NCBI RefSeq assembly: GCF_016482685.1 | Contig: NZ_JACYHF010000006.1 | Coordinates: 124,001 to 188,000, forward strand | DNA: 64,000 nucleotides | Direction: 5' to 3' | Origin: Streptomyces sp. DSM 110735 | Lineage (GTDB): Bacteria; Actinomycetota; Actinomycetes; Streptomycetales; Streptomycetaceae | Shown here: in pieces, positions 26,712-37,412 of the stretch | Layout of the letters: each line of letters begins with the position of its first letter | Numbering within the stretch: the stretch's first letter is position 1 | Translations under genes and position numbers: made by a program | The notes under the pieces: model-generated | Databases searched by the model: none | What the model was told of the DNA's origin: nothing | Seen by the model: only the letters and a program-made list of their open reading frames with translations

Positions 26712-27995
26712 TCAGTACGTGCTCCGCAGCGCGTCCTCGAGGATGTCCGCGCCCTCCTCCGCCTCGGCGACGGTGAGCGACAGCGGCGGGGCGACGCGCA
26801 GGACGCTGGTGTCGTGGCCGCCGCCCTTGCCGACGAGCAGACCGCCCGAGCGGGCGGACTCCAGGACGGTGGCGGCGGCGACGGGGTCGGCCTGGTCGGT
26901 GCCGGGTCTGACCAGTTCGATGCCGATCATCAGACCGCGCCCGCGCACCTCGCGGACGCCGGGCAGCCGGGCGGCGACGGAGCGCAGCCGCTCCAGGAGC
27001 AGCCCGCCGACGCGGCGGGCGTTGCCCTGGAGGTCGTGCTCCAGGTGGTAGGTGAGGTTGGCGAGTCCGGCGGCCATGGTGATCTGGGTGCCGCCGAAGG
27101 TGGAAATGCTGTTCGCGTCAAGGCAGTTCATGATCTCGGCGGGGGCGATCACGCCGCCGATGGACATGCCGTTGCCGATGCCCTTGGCGAAGGTGACGAT
27201 GTCCGGCGGTCCGTTGCGGTCGTGCGCCTGCCAGCCCCAGAAGTGGTCGCCGGTGCGGCCCCAGCCGGTTTGCACCTCGTCGGAGATCCACAAAATGCCG
27301 TGCTCGTCGAGGACTTCGCGGAAGGCGGCGTACAGCCCGTCGGGCGGCGCGGTGAACCCCCCTACGCCCTGGACGGGTTCGGCGATCAGCGCGACCGGGG
27401 TGCGGCCCTGGCCGATGAGGTCGCGCAGGTCGGCCACGCAGGCGTCGATGAACGCGCGGTCGTCCAGCTCGGCGTACGGACCCCGGGTGCGGACGGCGCC
27501 GTGGACGTAGACGGTCTGGAGCGGGGAGAGCGAGGTCGTGGACCAGGTGCGGTTGCCGGTGATGCCGACGGCGCCGAAGGAGCGGCCGTGGTAGCTGTTG
27601 CGCATCGCCAGCACGGTGTTGCCCTGCCGGTAGGCGGTGGCGAGCAGCATCGCGGTGTCGTTGGCCTCGGTGCCGGAGGTGGTGAAGAAGACCCGGGCGT
27701 TCGGGATGCCGCTCAACTGGGCGATGCGTTCGGCCAGTTCGACCATCGGGCGGTTCAGGTACAGGGTCGAGGAGTGGATGATCCGCCCGGCCTGCTCGCT
27801 GACCGCCTTGGTGACCTCGGGCAGGGCGTGCGCGGTCATCGTGGTGAGGATGCCGCCGAAGAAGTCGAGGTAGCGGTTGCCTTGCGCGTCCCAGACGTGA
27901 CGCCCTTCGCCGTGGGTGATCTCCAGCGGGTCGTCGTAGTAGAGGGCGAGCCAGTCGGGCATGACCCGGCGGTGGCGGGCGAAGAGGTCGTTCAT
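26712..27995 (-). CDS. Class III aminotransferase (beta-alanine/omega-amino acid type)
   Basis: 427 residues, PLP-dependent. FFTTSGTEANDTAMLLA binds the cofactor phosphate, NSYHGRSFGAVGITG follows, EPVQGVGG and WISDEVQTGWGRTG carry the ring-contacting Asp, and TFAKGIGNGMSIGGV contains the Schiff-base lysine. Subgroup members transaminate beta-alanine, GABA or (R)-3-amino-2-methylpropionate to semialdehydes with pyruvate or glyoxylate. After hydantoinase and carbamoylase this would be the next step of reductive pyrimidine breakdown. The ATG overlaps the nitrilase 2 stop (ATGA), so the two are coupled. Confidence 0.92.
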   Translation of the reverse strand: MNDLFARHRRVMPDWLALYYDDPLEITHGEGRHVWDAQGNRYLDFFGGILTTMTAHALPEVTKAVSEQAGRIIHSSTLYLNRPMVELAERIAQLSGIPNARVFFTTSGTEANDTAMLLATAYRQGNTVLAMRNSYHGRSFGAVGITGNRTWSTTSLSPLQTVYVHGAVRTRGPYAELDDRAFIDACVADLRDLIGQGRTPVALIAEPVQGVGGFTAPPDGLYAAFREVLDEHGILWISDEVQTGWGRTGDHFWGWQAHDRNGPPDIVTFAKGIGNGMSIGGVIAPAEIMNCLDANSISTFGGTQITMAAGLANLTYHLEHDLQGNARRVGGLLLERLRSVAARLPGVREVRGRGLMIGIELVRPGTDQADPVAAATVLESARSGGLLVGKGGGHDTSVLRVAPPLSLTVAEAEEGADILEDALRSTY

Positions 27996-28834
27996 GGCCG
28001 CACCAGTCCTTCGTACGCGTCGGGGCGCCGGTCGCGGTAGAACGCCCACTGCTGCCGTACCTCGTCGATGAGGTCGAAGTCCAGGTCCCGGACGAGGAGT
28101 TCCTCGGTCTTGTCGTCGGCCGGGTCGCCGACGAGCTGTCCGCGGGGGTCCACGAAGTACGAGGTGCCGTAGAAGTCGTTGTCGCCGTACTTCTCCTGGC
28201 CGACGCGGTTGATCGCGGCGACGAAGTACTCGTTGGCGACGGCGGCCGCGGGCTGCTCCAACTGCCAGAGGTGGGCGGAGAGTCCGCGATGGGTGGCCGA
28301 GGGGTTGTAGACCAACTGGGCGCCCTTGAGCCCGAGTTCGCGCCAGCCCTCGGGGAAGTGGCGGTCGTAGCAGATGTAGACGCCGACCTTGCCGACCGCC
28401 GTGTCGAAGACGGGCCAGCCGAGGTTGCCGGGTTTGAAGTAGTACTTCTCCCAGAAGCCCTTGACCTGCGGGATGTGGTGCTTGCGGTACTTGCCGAGGT
28501 AGGTGCCGTCGGCGTCGATCACGGCGGCGGTGTTGTAGAAGAAGCCGGAGCCGTCGCTCTCGAAGAGGGGGGCGACGATCACCATGCCGGTCTCGCGGGC
28601 CAGTTCCCGCATCCGCGTCACCGTGGGACCGTCCGGGACCGGTTCCGCCCAGCGGTAGTGCTCGGGTTCCTGGACCTGGCAGAAGTAGGGGGCGTTGAAG
28701 ACTTCCTGGAAGCCGATCACCTGCGCGCCGAGCCGGGCGGCGGCGCGGGCGTGCTCCTCGTGCTTGGCGATCATGGACTCGGTGTCGCCGGTCCAGGTGG
28801 CCTGCACCAGTGCGGCACGTACGACGTTGGCCAT
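27992..28834 (-). CDS. Nitrilase-superfamily amidohydrolase 2 (beta-ureidopropionase-like)
   Basis: 280 residues, the same length as nitrilase 1 and visibly very similar along its whole length. The triad is Glu44 (GFQEVFNAPYFC), Lys118 (GKYRKHHIPQ) and Cys155 (ICYDRHFPEGWR). Differences cluster in the first 100 residues and near the C-terminus, which shape the substrate entrance, so the two copies may favour different carbamoyl substrates (for example N-carbamoyl-beta-alanine and its 2-methyl form). It is the first gene of the leftward cluster. Confidence 0.9.
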   Translation of the reverse strand: MANVVRAALVQATWTGDTESMIAKHEEHARAAARLGAQVIGFQEVFNAPYFCQVQEPEHYRWAEPVPDGPTVTRMRELARETGMVIVAPLFESDGSGFFYNTAAVIDADGTYLGKYRKHHIPQVKGFWEKYYFKPGNLGWPVFDTAVGKVGVYICYDRHFPEGWRELGLKGAQLVYNPSATHRGLSAHLWQLEQPAAAVANEYFVAAINRVGQEKYGDNDFYGTSYFVDPRGQLVGDPADDKTEELLVRDLDFDLIDEVRQQWAFYRDRRPDAYEGLVRP

Positions 28835-29074
28835 GAGCTGCTCCTTCGACGCGGCGTCCGAGCCCTCCACGCCCGCAGAAACGGCCCGTAGAGGGACGAA
28901 AGTAAGCCTCCTGGACGCCCTTGCCAAGACCATCGTCGGCAACCCGCTGAGTCGGTCCCGATTCACACTCCGGTGGGTGAGCGCGCGCGTGTGTGCCGTG
29001 ACGACCGCGCCCCTTGGACGGGTAGCCAACACCAGCGGTGTTACGGCCCGGCTACGCCCGCTTTGCGGTCGGTT
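28835..29074. promoter_or_regulatory. Promoter region of the hydantoin cluster
   Basis: No coding signal. It contains an inverted repeat AACACC-AGC-GGTGTT (29028-29042) inside a wider GTAGCC/GGCTAC pair, close to the end of the XRE gene. The AT-richer bases around 28888-28970 are the likely promoter of nitrilase 2. Confidence 0.4.
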
Positions 29075-29326
29075 TCAGGCGTTCACCAGGACACAGAGCG
29101 CCGCCAGCTCGTCCATGGACAGACCGAGTGCTCCGGCGAGCGCCGCCACGGTGAAGAAGGCCGGGGTGGGTGCCCGGCCGGTCTCGATCTTGCGGAGCGT
29201 CTCGGCGGAGACCCCGGCCGCCGCCGCGACCTCGGTCATGCTCCGGGGACCACGGGCCGCGCGCAGCAGCGCGCCGAGCCGTTCGCCGCGTTCGCGCTCT
29301 TCTGGGGTGAGGGGGGTGCGCACCAT
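29075..29326 (-). CDS. Small XRE-family transcriptional regulator
   Basis: 83 residues (an in-frame ATG at 29335 would add three). It is one helix-turn-helix domain: RLGALLRAARGPRSMTEVAAAAGVSAETLRKIETGRAPTPAFFTVAALAGALG. No ribosome site precedes it, and promoter-like bases end just before the start, which suggests a leaderless transcript. It is divergent from the methionine aminopeptidase gene, with 33 bp between the start codons and a palindrome ATACCGGTAT in the middle, so it likely represses both genes. Confidence 0.85.
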   Translation of the reverse strand: MVRTPLTPEERERGERLGALLRAARGPRSMTEVAAAAGVSAETLRKIETGRAPTPAFFTVAALAGALGLSMDELAALCVLVNA

Positions 29327-29339
29327 GGTGCCCATTCTA

Positions 29340-29352
29340 ATACCGGTATAGT
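29340..29352. promoter_or_regulatory. Shared XRE/map promoter with palindrome ATACCGGTAT
   Basis: The 10-bp palindrome (29340-29349) overlaps the -10-like TATAGT (29347-29352), which ends seven bases before the map ATG. The minus strand has TATTAG (29342-29337) just before the XRE start. A repressor bound here would block both. Confidence 0.6.
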
Positions 29353-29359
29353 AATTGGC

Positions 29360-30136
29360 ATGATGGAACTCAAGACGGACGCGTCGATCGACGCCATGCA
29401 CGCGGCGGGCCAGGTGGTCGGGCGCGCCCTGACGGCCGTACGACGAGCCGCCGGGACCGGGGTGAGCCTGCTGGAGCTGGACGAGGTCGCCCGCGAGGTG
29501 CTGCGCGAGGCGGGCGCGACGTCCCCCTTCCTCGGCTACCGCCCCTCCTTCGCCCCGACCCCGTTCCCGGCGGTGATCTGCGCCTCGGTGAACGACGCGA
29601 TCGTGCACGGCATCCCCACCGCGTACCGCCTGCGCGACGGCGACCTGCTCTCCGTGGACTGCGGCGCCCTGCTGGACGGCTGGGCCGGTGACTCCGCGAT
29701 CAGCTTCGTGGTCGGCCGCCCCGACCCGGCCGACCTGCGCCTGATCGAGACCGCCGAGCGCGCGCTCGCCGCGGGGATCGAGGCGGCCGTCGTCGGCAAC
29801 CGCATCGGCGACATCGCCCACGCCGTCGGCCGCACCTGCCGCCAAGCCGGTTACGGCATCCCCTCCGGCTTCGGCGGCCACGGCATCGGCCGCCGCATGC
29901 ACGAGGACCCCGAGGTCCCCAACGAGGGCCGCCCCGGCCGCGGCATCCCCCTGCGCCCCGGCATGGTCCTCGCCATCGAACCCATGCTGATCGCCAGCGG
30001 CAAGAACGCGTACTACGAGGCAGAGGACGGCTGGACCCTCCGCACCTCGGACGCCTCGAAGGCGGCCCACGCAGAACACACGGTGGCGATCACAGAGAAC
30101 GGCCCCCGAATCCTGACCTCGCGACAGCCGACCTAA
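29360..30136 (+). CDS. map: Type I methionine aminopeptidase
   Basis: 258 residues. All five metal ligands of the pita-bread fold are present: LLSVDCGALLDGWAGDSAISF (two Asp), GHGIGRRMHEDPEVPN (His), LAIEPML (Glu) and HAEHTVAI (Glu). It removes the initiator Met from new proteins in the cytosol. The start lies seven bases after a -10-like TATAGT and lacks a ribosome site, so the mRNA is probably leaderless. The essential Streptomyces map normally sits with adk and secY, so this is an additional, regulated copy under the neighbouring XRE protein. Confidence 0.92.
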   Translation: MMELKTDASIDAMHAAGQVVGRALTAVRRAAGTGVSLLELDEVAREVLREAGATSPFLGYRPSFAPTPFPAVICASVNDAIVHGIPTAYRLRDGDLLSVDCGALLDGWAGDSAISFVVGRPDPADLRLIETAERALAAGIEAAVVGNRIGDIAHAVGRTCRQAGYGIPSGFGGHGIGRRMHEDPEVPNEGRPGRGIPLRPGMVLAIEPMLIASGKNAYYEAEDGWTLRTSDASKAAHAEHTVAITENGPRILTSRQPT

Positions 30137-30260
30137 AAGGGGCGCGGGGAACGGCGCGAGCAACCACCAAGGACCCGCACCCGACGGACGGCACAGGCCA
30201 CCCGCGGGGGGGGCGCGGGGAACTGCGCGAGAACCCACCACGACCCGCACCCGACAGACA
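30137..30260. repeat. Two copies of the Streptomyces intergenic repeat after map
   Basis: Two units follow the TAA stop directly: GGGGCGCGGGGAACGGCGCG (from 30139) and, from about 30205, GGGGCGCGGGGAACTGCGCG, each continuing AG/AA...ACCCGCACCCGACGGAC-like. The family is very common in Streptomyces intergenic DNA. The rest of the gap to clpC (30261-30375) shows nothing certain. Confidence 0.8.
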
Positions 30261-30375
30261 CCCCGCACCACCCCCCGCCGTAGTCGCCCGCAGGTGCCAC
30301 TCGGAGACCGACGTGCCAGAGTTGGCAGAAGTGGCCCCCCGCCGCTCCGCACATCGTCTGCGAAGGACGGTAACG

Positions 30376-32949
<2,574 letters not shown>

Positions 32950-32969
32950 ACGGCGGGCCGGACCCGATG

Positions 32970-34766
32970 TCAGGGCGCCGGACGCACCACCATCGCCGAG
33001 CCGCCGCCGCGTCGTACCTTCTCGGCGGCTGCCAGCCATCGCCCGTCGGGGAGCCGTTGGACGCCGGTCGCGGCGCCGATCTCCGGGTTGAGCTTGAAGC
33101 TGTGCCCGATGGCTTCGAGCCGCGCCCTCAACGGGCTGTCGTAGAGGGCGGGTTCGAGTTCGGTCTGGGCGGCGTTGCGCTGGCTGGCGCGGGGGGCGGC
33201 GATGGCGTCGACCAGGGGCAGACCCCGGTCCACGAACTCGGTCAGGGTCTGCAGGACGGTGGTGATGATGGTGGCGCCGCCGGGCGAGCCGAGGGCGACC
33301 ACGGGACGGTCGTGCCGGTCGAGGACGATCGTCGGGGAGATGGAGGAGCGCGGACGCTTGCCGGGTCCGGGCAGGTTGGGGTCGTGGACGGCCGGGTCGG
33401 CGGGGGCGAAGGAGAAGTCGGTCAGCTCGTTGTTGAGCAGGAAGCCCCGGCCGGGCACGGTGATGCCGCTGCCGCCGGTCTGCTCGATGGTGAGCGTGTA
33501 GGAGACGACGTTGCCCCACTTGTCGGCGACGGTGAGGTGGGTGGTGTTCTCGCCCTCGTAGGTCGTCGGCGCCGCCTTGCCTCCCTTGGCGCAGGCGGCG
33601 GGGTGGCGGGGGTCGCCGGGGGCGAGCGGGCTGGTGAGGACCGACTCGTCCTTGATCAGGCAGGCGCGCGAGTCGGCGTACCGCTGGGAGAGCAGTTCCT
33701 TGGTGGGCACGTTCTCGAAGCTCGGGTCGCCGACCCAGCGCCCGCGGTCGGCGAACGCGATCCGGCTCGCCTCGATGAAGCGGTGGAGATAGCGGGTCTC
33801 GCTGGCGCGCGAAAGGTCGGTGTTCTCCAGGATGTTGAGGGCTTCGCCGACGGTGGTGCCGCCGGAGGAGGAGGGTGCGATGGAGTACACCTTCAGACCC
33901 CGGTACGACGTCTCGGTCGGGCTCTGCGGCTTGGCGCGGTAGGCGGCGAGGTCCCGCGCGGACAGCTTGCCCGGACGCGCCTTCCAGCCCGAACCGGGTT
34001 CCACGGGCGGCTTGTTGACGGTCGAGACGATGTCCCGTCCGAGGCCGCCGTTGTAGACCGCGCCGACTCCCTTGCGCCCCAACTCCTGGTATGTGCGGGC
34101 CAGTTCCGGGTTCTTGAACGTCGAGCCCACGACCGGCAGTTGACCGCCCGGCAGGAACAGCTTGGCGGTGTCCGGGAAGTAGCGGAACCGTGTCTCGTTG
34201 TCGGAGGTCTGCGAGCGGAAGGTGGAGTCCACGGTGAAGCCGTCGCGGGCGATGCGCTCGGCGGGCCGGAGGACGTTCGCCAGCGGTCGCGTGCCCCACT
34301 TGTCCAGCGCCGTGCTCCAGGTGGCGGGCGTGCCGGGGGTGCCGACGCTCAGCCCGCTGCTGACGGCGTCCGCGAAGGCGAGCGGCTTGCCGTTCTCCTG
34401 GAAGAGGTCGCTCTTCGCGGTGAGCGGAGCGGTCTCGCGGCCGTCGATCGTGCGCACCGTACGGGACTTGGCGTCGTAGTAGACGAAGTAGCCGCCTCCG
34501 CCGATCCCCGCCGAGTAGGGCTCGGTGACGCCGAGCGCGGCGGCGGTGGCGACGGCGGCGTCGACCGCGTTGCCGCCCTTCCTCAGCACCTCGATGCCCG
34601 CGGCGGTGGCGTCGGCGTCCACACTGGCGACCGCGCCGCCGTAGCCGACGGCGACGGGGGTCTTGGCGGGCTGCCCTCCCGGGTGCGGCGGCCCCGCGGC
34701 CACCGTCGACAGGACGGCGGCCGAGACGGCGGCCACCGCGAGCCCGCGCGTGCCAGGACGTGCCAT
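32970..34766 (-). CDS. ggt: Secreted gamma-glutamyltransferase
   Basis: 598 residues with a signal peptide (MARPGTRGLAVAAVSAAVLS, cleavage near VAAG). Canonical GGT: ATAAGIEVLRKGGNAVDAAVATAAALGVTEPYSAGIGGGGYFVYYD, the autoprocessing site GENTTHLTVADKWGN with catalytic T408, PRSSISPTIVL, and ALGSPGGATIITTVLQ for the oxyanion glycines. It would hydrolyse or transfer gamma-glutamyl groups from glutathione and similar peptides outside the cell. Only 20 bp separate its stop from that of clpC (convergent). It is the second GGT-fold gene of the window. Confidence 0.95.
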   Translation of the reverse strand: MARPGTRGLAVAAVSAAVLSTVAAGPPHPGGQPAKTPVAVGYGGAVASVDADATAAGIEVLRKGGNAVDAAVATAAALGVTEPYSAGIGGGGYFVYYDAKSRTVRTIDGRETAPLTAKSDLFQENGKPLAFADAVSSGLSVGTPGTPATWSTALDKWGTRPLANVLRPAERIARDGFTVDSTFRSQTSDNETRFRYFPDTAKLFLPGGQLPVVGSTFKNPELARTYQELGRKGVGAVYNGGLGRDIVSTVNKPPVEPGSGWKARPGKLSARDLAAYRAKPQSPTETSYRGLKVYSIAPSSSGGTTVGEALNILENTDLSRASETRYLHRFIEASRIAFADRGRWVGDPSFENVPTKELLSQRYADSRACLIKDESVLTSPLAPGDPRHPAACAKGGKAAPTTYEGENTTHLTVADKWGNVVSYTLTIEQTGGSGITVPGRGFLLNNELTDFSFAPADPAVHDPNLPGPGKRPRSSISPTIVLDRHDRPVVALGSPGGATIITTVLQTLTEFVDRGLPLVDAIAAPRASQRNAAQTELEPALYDSPLRARLEAIGHSFKLNPEIGAATGVQRLPDGRWLAAAEKVRRGGGSAMVVRPAP

Positions 34767-34907
34767 GCGTACCTCCCGGGGGTGACGTCCGCGCAGCGTA
34801 ACCGGATCGGGGATGTCTCGACAGTACGCCTCCGCCCCCTGTCACACGACCGCCACAGACCGAACGCGGGTACGAAGCGGCGGCCGGGCCCGATAACATG
34901 CGCGGCC

Positions 34908-35663
34908 ATGAACGACGACGTACGGAACATCGTCCTGGGTGTCATAGGCACCGGCGTCAGCGCGGCGCTCGGCTGGCTCGCCCGCACCTATCTGTGGCGG
35001 CGCAGGCTGCGGCGCAAGCAGGCGTTCTTCGGGCTGCCGGAGAACGCGGAGTCCCTGCTCGTCGTCAACCGCGACCCGGCGGCGACGGAGCCCGCCGTGC
35101 ACCGCTTCGACGTGTTCGCGCTGCTGGAGCTGTCCGCGCTGGTCAAGGAGTGCGGGGCGCACTTCCAGGTGGTGACGCAGGACGCGACCCATCAGGGGTT
35201 CGGGGAGCGCACCGAGTTCTGTGTGGGCGGTCCGGCGTCCAACCGGCGGATGCAGGCCCACATGACGGCGCTGCTGCCCGGCATCCGGGTCAACACGGAG
35301 AAGGAGAAGGGACCCAACCGGGGTGCGTTCCGCATCGGTTCGGAGACCTACCGGATGGAGCCCGGCACGACCGAGTACGTGCTGCTCGCCAAGGTGACGG
35401 CGGGGCGCGAGACCCGTCCGGTGTTCCTGTTCTGCGGACAGCGGGCCATCACCAACCAGGCGGCGACGCGCTATCTGGCCCGCAATCACCCGCGGTTGGC
35501 GCGCAAGCACGGCAACGGTCCGTTCGTGCTGCTGCTGAAGGTGGTCAACTCCCAGGCGTACGGACCGGATCTGGTGGAGCTGGTCGCCGATGTGACGCGA
35601 GCCGCGCAGGCGCCCTTCCCGGTGACCGAGGAAGAGGCGCGACCGGCGCCCCAGGCGTCGTAG
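34908..35663 (+). CDS. Hypothetical membrane-anchored protein, unknown soluble domain
   Basis: 251 residues: one N-terminal membrane helix (VLGVIGTGVSAALGWLARTYL), a very basic stop-transfer segment (WRRRLRRKQ), then a ~200-residue cytoplasmic domain. The domain alternates strands and helices: SLLVVNRDP, FDVFALLELSALVKECGAHFQVVT, FCVGGPASNRRMQAHM, TEYVLLAKV, RPVFLFCGQRAITNQAATRYLARN and PFVLLLKVVNSQ. The Rossmann-like rhythm and the GGPxSN motif suggest nucleotide or NAD-type binding, but no named family was recognised. Divergent from ggt. TAACATG just before the start could be part of a -10 box. Confidence 0.75.
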   Translation: MNDDVRNIVLGVIGTGVSAALGWLARTYLWRRRLRRKQAFFGLPENAESLLVVNRDPAATEPAVHRFDVFALLELSALVKECGAHFQVVTQDATHQGFGERTEFCVGGPASNRRMQAHMTALLPGIRVNTEKEKGPNRGAFRIGSETYRMEPGTTEYVLLAKVTAGRETRPVFLFCGQRAITNQAATRYLARNHPRLARKHGNGPFVLLLKVVNSQAYGPDLVELVADVTRAAQAPFPVTEEEARPAPQAS

Positions 35664-35795
35664 CGTTCACCGCTCACGTTCAACAGTCACGCCCAACAAC
35701 CTTTACCCGTACGTAACTTACCGACGGGTTACTTGCGTGAGCAACCGCCCACTACCCTCGGGTCACTTTGCACTGACACGCGTCAGGAGTGACCC

Positions 35796-37364
35796 ATGCG
35801 ATCCCCCCACCGCACCCTGCGCACCTGCGCCGTCGGCACCGTGTCGGCGGCGCTGGCCGCCGGGGCCCTCGTCGGACTGGCCCCGGCGGCCCAAGCGGCT
35901 GCCCCCGCCGTACGCTTCGTCGACATTCCCGGCGACGGCGGCACCGTCCTCAAGGCGAACGTCGTCACCCCCTCCGGCGACACCGTCACCGGCCGCCACC
36001 CGCTCCTCGTCCTCCCCACGAGCTGGGGGCTGCCGCAGGTGCAGTACCTGGCGCAGGCGCGCAAGCTCGCCGAGTCCGGCTATGTGGTGCTCACCTACAA
36101 CGTGCGCGGGTTCTGGCAGTCCGGCGGCGAGATCGAGGTGGCCGGGGCGCCGGACCTCGCGGACGCCTCCAAGGTGATCGACTGGGCACTGGCCAACACC
36201 CCCGCCGACCCCGACCGCATCGGCATGGCGGGCGTCTCCTACGGCGCGGGCATCAGCCTGCTCGCCGCCGCCCACGACCCCCGCGTCAAGGCCGTGGCGG
36301 CGCTCAGCGGCTGGGCCGACCTCATCGGCTCGATCTACTCGGGCCGCACCCAGCACGTCCAGGCGGGCGCCCTCCTGGACGGCGCGGGGCTCGTCACCGG
36401 ACGCGAGGGTCCCGAGCTGCGCGGGATCTTCGACAGCTTCTACGCCTCCGACCTCTCCAAGGAGCAGGAGCTGACCGACTGGGGACGAAAGCGCTCGGCG
36501 GCTTCCTATCTGGACCAACTGAACAAGACCAAGCCCGCCGTCCTCCTCGCGGGCGCCTGGAGCGACTCGGTCTTCCCGGCCAACCAGTACGCCGACTTCT
36601 ACGAGAAGCTGACCGGTCCCAAGCGCCTGGAGCTGCGCCCCGGCGACCACGCCACCCCGGAGCTGACCGGTCTGTTCGGGCTGCCCAATGACGTGTGGAC
36701 GGACACCGCCCGCTGGTTCGACCACTATCTGCGCGGCGTGGACAACGGCATCGACCGCGAGCGCCCGGTCCAGCTCGAGTCCCGCGACGCGGGTGGGTAC
36801 GAGGGATACCCGGACTGGAAGTCGGTCGCCGCCACCGAACGCAAGATCGCGCTGGCGGGCACCACGACCATCCACGCGAACGTCGACTCCGGCGCGGACG
36901 GCGGCGTCGTGCTCCTCTCCGGCGCCCTGGACCAGTTCGCCAAGCTGCCGCCCATGGCGTCCGTCCCGCTGCTGCCGCGCCGCTGGGCGGCCGTGTGGCA
37001 GTCGGAGCGGTACGCGGCGCCGCAGCGCGTGCGCGGCACCGCCAGACTGCACACCACGCTCACCCCGACCGCCGAGAGCGGCACCCTGGTGGCGTATCTG
37101 TACGACGTGGGTCCGCTCGGCATCGGCAAGCTGGTCACCCACGCGCCCCTGACCTGGCACGGGCGGACGCCGGGCGAGCCGTTCGGGGTGGACCTGGATC
37201 TGTTCTCGACGGCGTACGACGTTCCCGCCGGGCACCGGCTCGCGCTGGTCGTGGACACGGTCGACCCGCTCTACATCGAGCACAACCCGTCCGGCGCGCG
37301 GCTGACCTTCTCCTCGCCTCAGACCGACCCGTCGTACGTGTCGGTCCCCCTGCGCGAGCAGTGA
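35796..37364 (+). CDS. Secreted alpha/beta-hydrolase, X-Pro dipeptidyl-peptidase S15/CocE type
   Basis: 522 residues with a signal peptide (cleavage near AAQAAAP, ~35) and AGGAGTGACCC before ATG. The catalytic part has the oxyanion Tyr region TYNVRGFWQSGGE, the nucleophile S148 in GMAGVSYGAGIS, and likely Asp and His in LLAGAWSDSVFP and LRPGDHATPEL. The C-terminal jelly-roll (about 350-522, LHTTLTPTAESGTLVAYLYDV) matches the X-Pro dipeptidyl-peptidase C-terminal domain. Relatives release X-Pro dipeptides or cleave esters outside the cell. Exact substrate unknown. Confidence 0.9.
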   Translation: MRSPHRTLRTCAVGTVSAALAAGALVGLAPAAQAAAPAVRFVDIPGDGGTVLKANVVTPSGDTVTGRHPLLVLPTSWGLPQVQYLAQARKLAESGYVVLTYNVRGFWQSGGEIEVAGAPDLADASKVIDWALANTPADPDRIGMAGVSYGAGISLLAAAHDPRVKAVAALSGWADLIGSIYSGRTQHVQAGALLDGAGLVTGREGPELRGIFDSFYASDLSKEQELTDWGRKRSAASYLDQLNKTKPAVLLAGAWSDSVFPANQYADFYEKLTGPKRLELRPGDHATPELTGLFGLPNDVWTDTARWFDHYLRGVDNGIDRERPVQLESRDAGGYEGYPDWKSVAATERKIALAGTTTIHANVDSGADGGVVLLSGALDQFAKLPPMASVPLLPRRWAAVWQSERYAAPQRVRGTARLHTTLTPTAESGTLVAYLYDVGPLGIGKLVTHAPLTWHGRTPGEPFGVDLDLFSTAYDVPAGHRLALVVDTVDPLYIEHNPSGARLTFSSPQTDPSYVSVPLREQ

Positions 37365-37412
37365 TCTCCGGCCGCCGCCGGACGAGCATGGCCCGTTGTC
37401 CTGCCGCCCCCT

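Noticed and set aside
29075..30136. Toxin-antitoxin pair made of XRE and map
   Set aside because: Map is a well-defined housekeeping-type enzyme and the genes are divergent, not an operon. Regulation is a simpler explanation.
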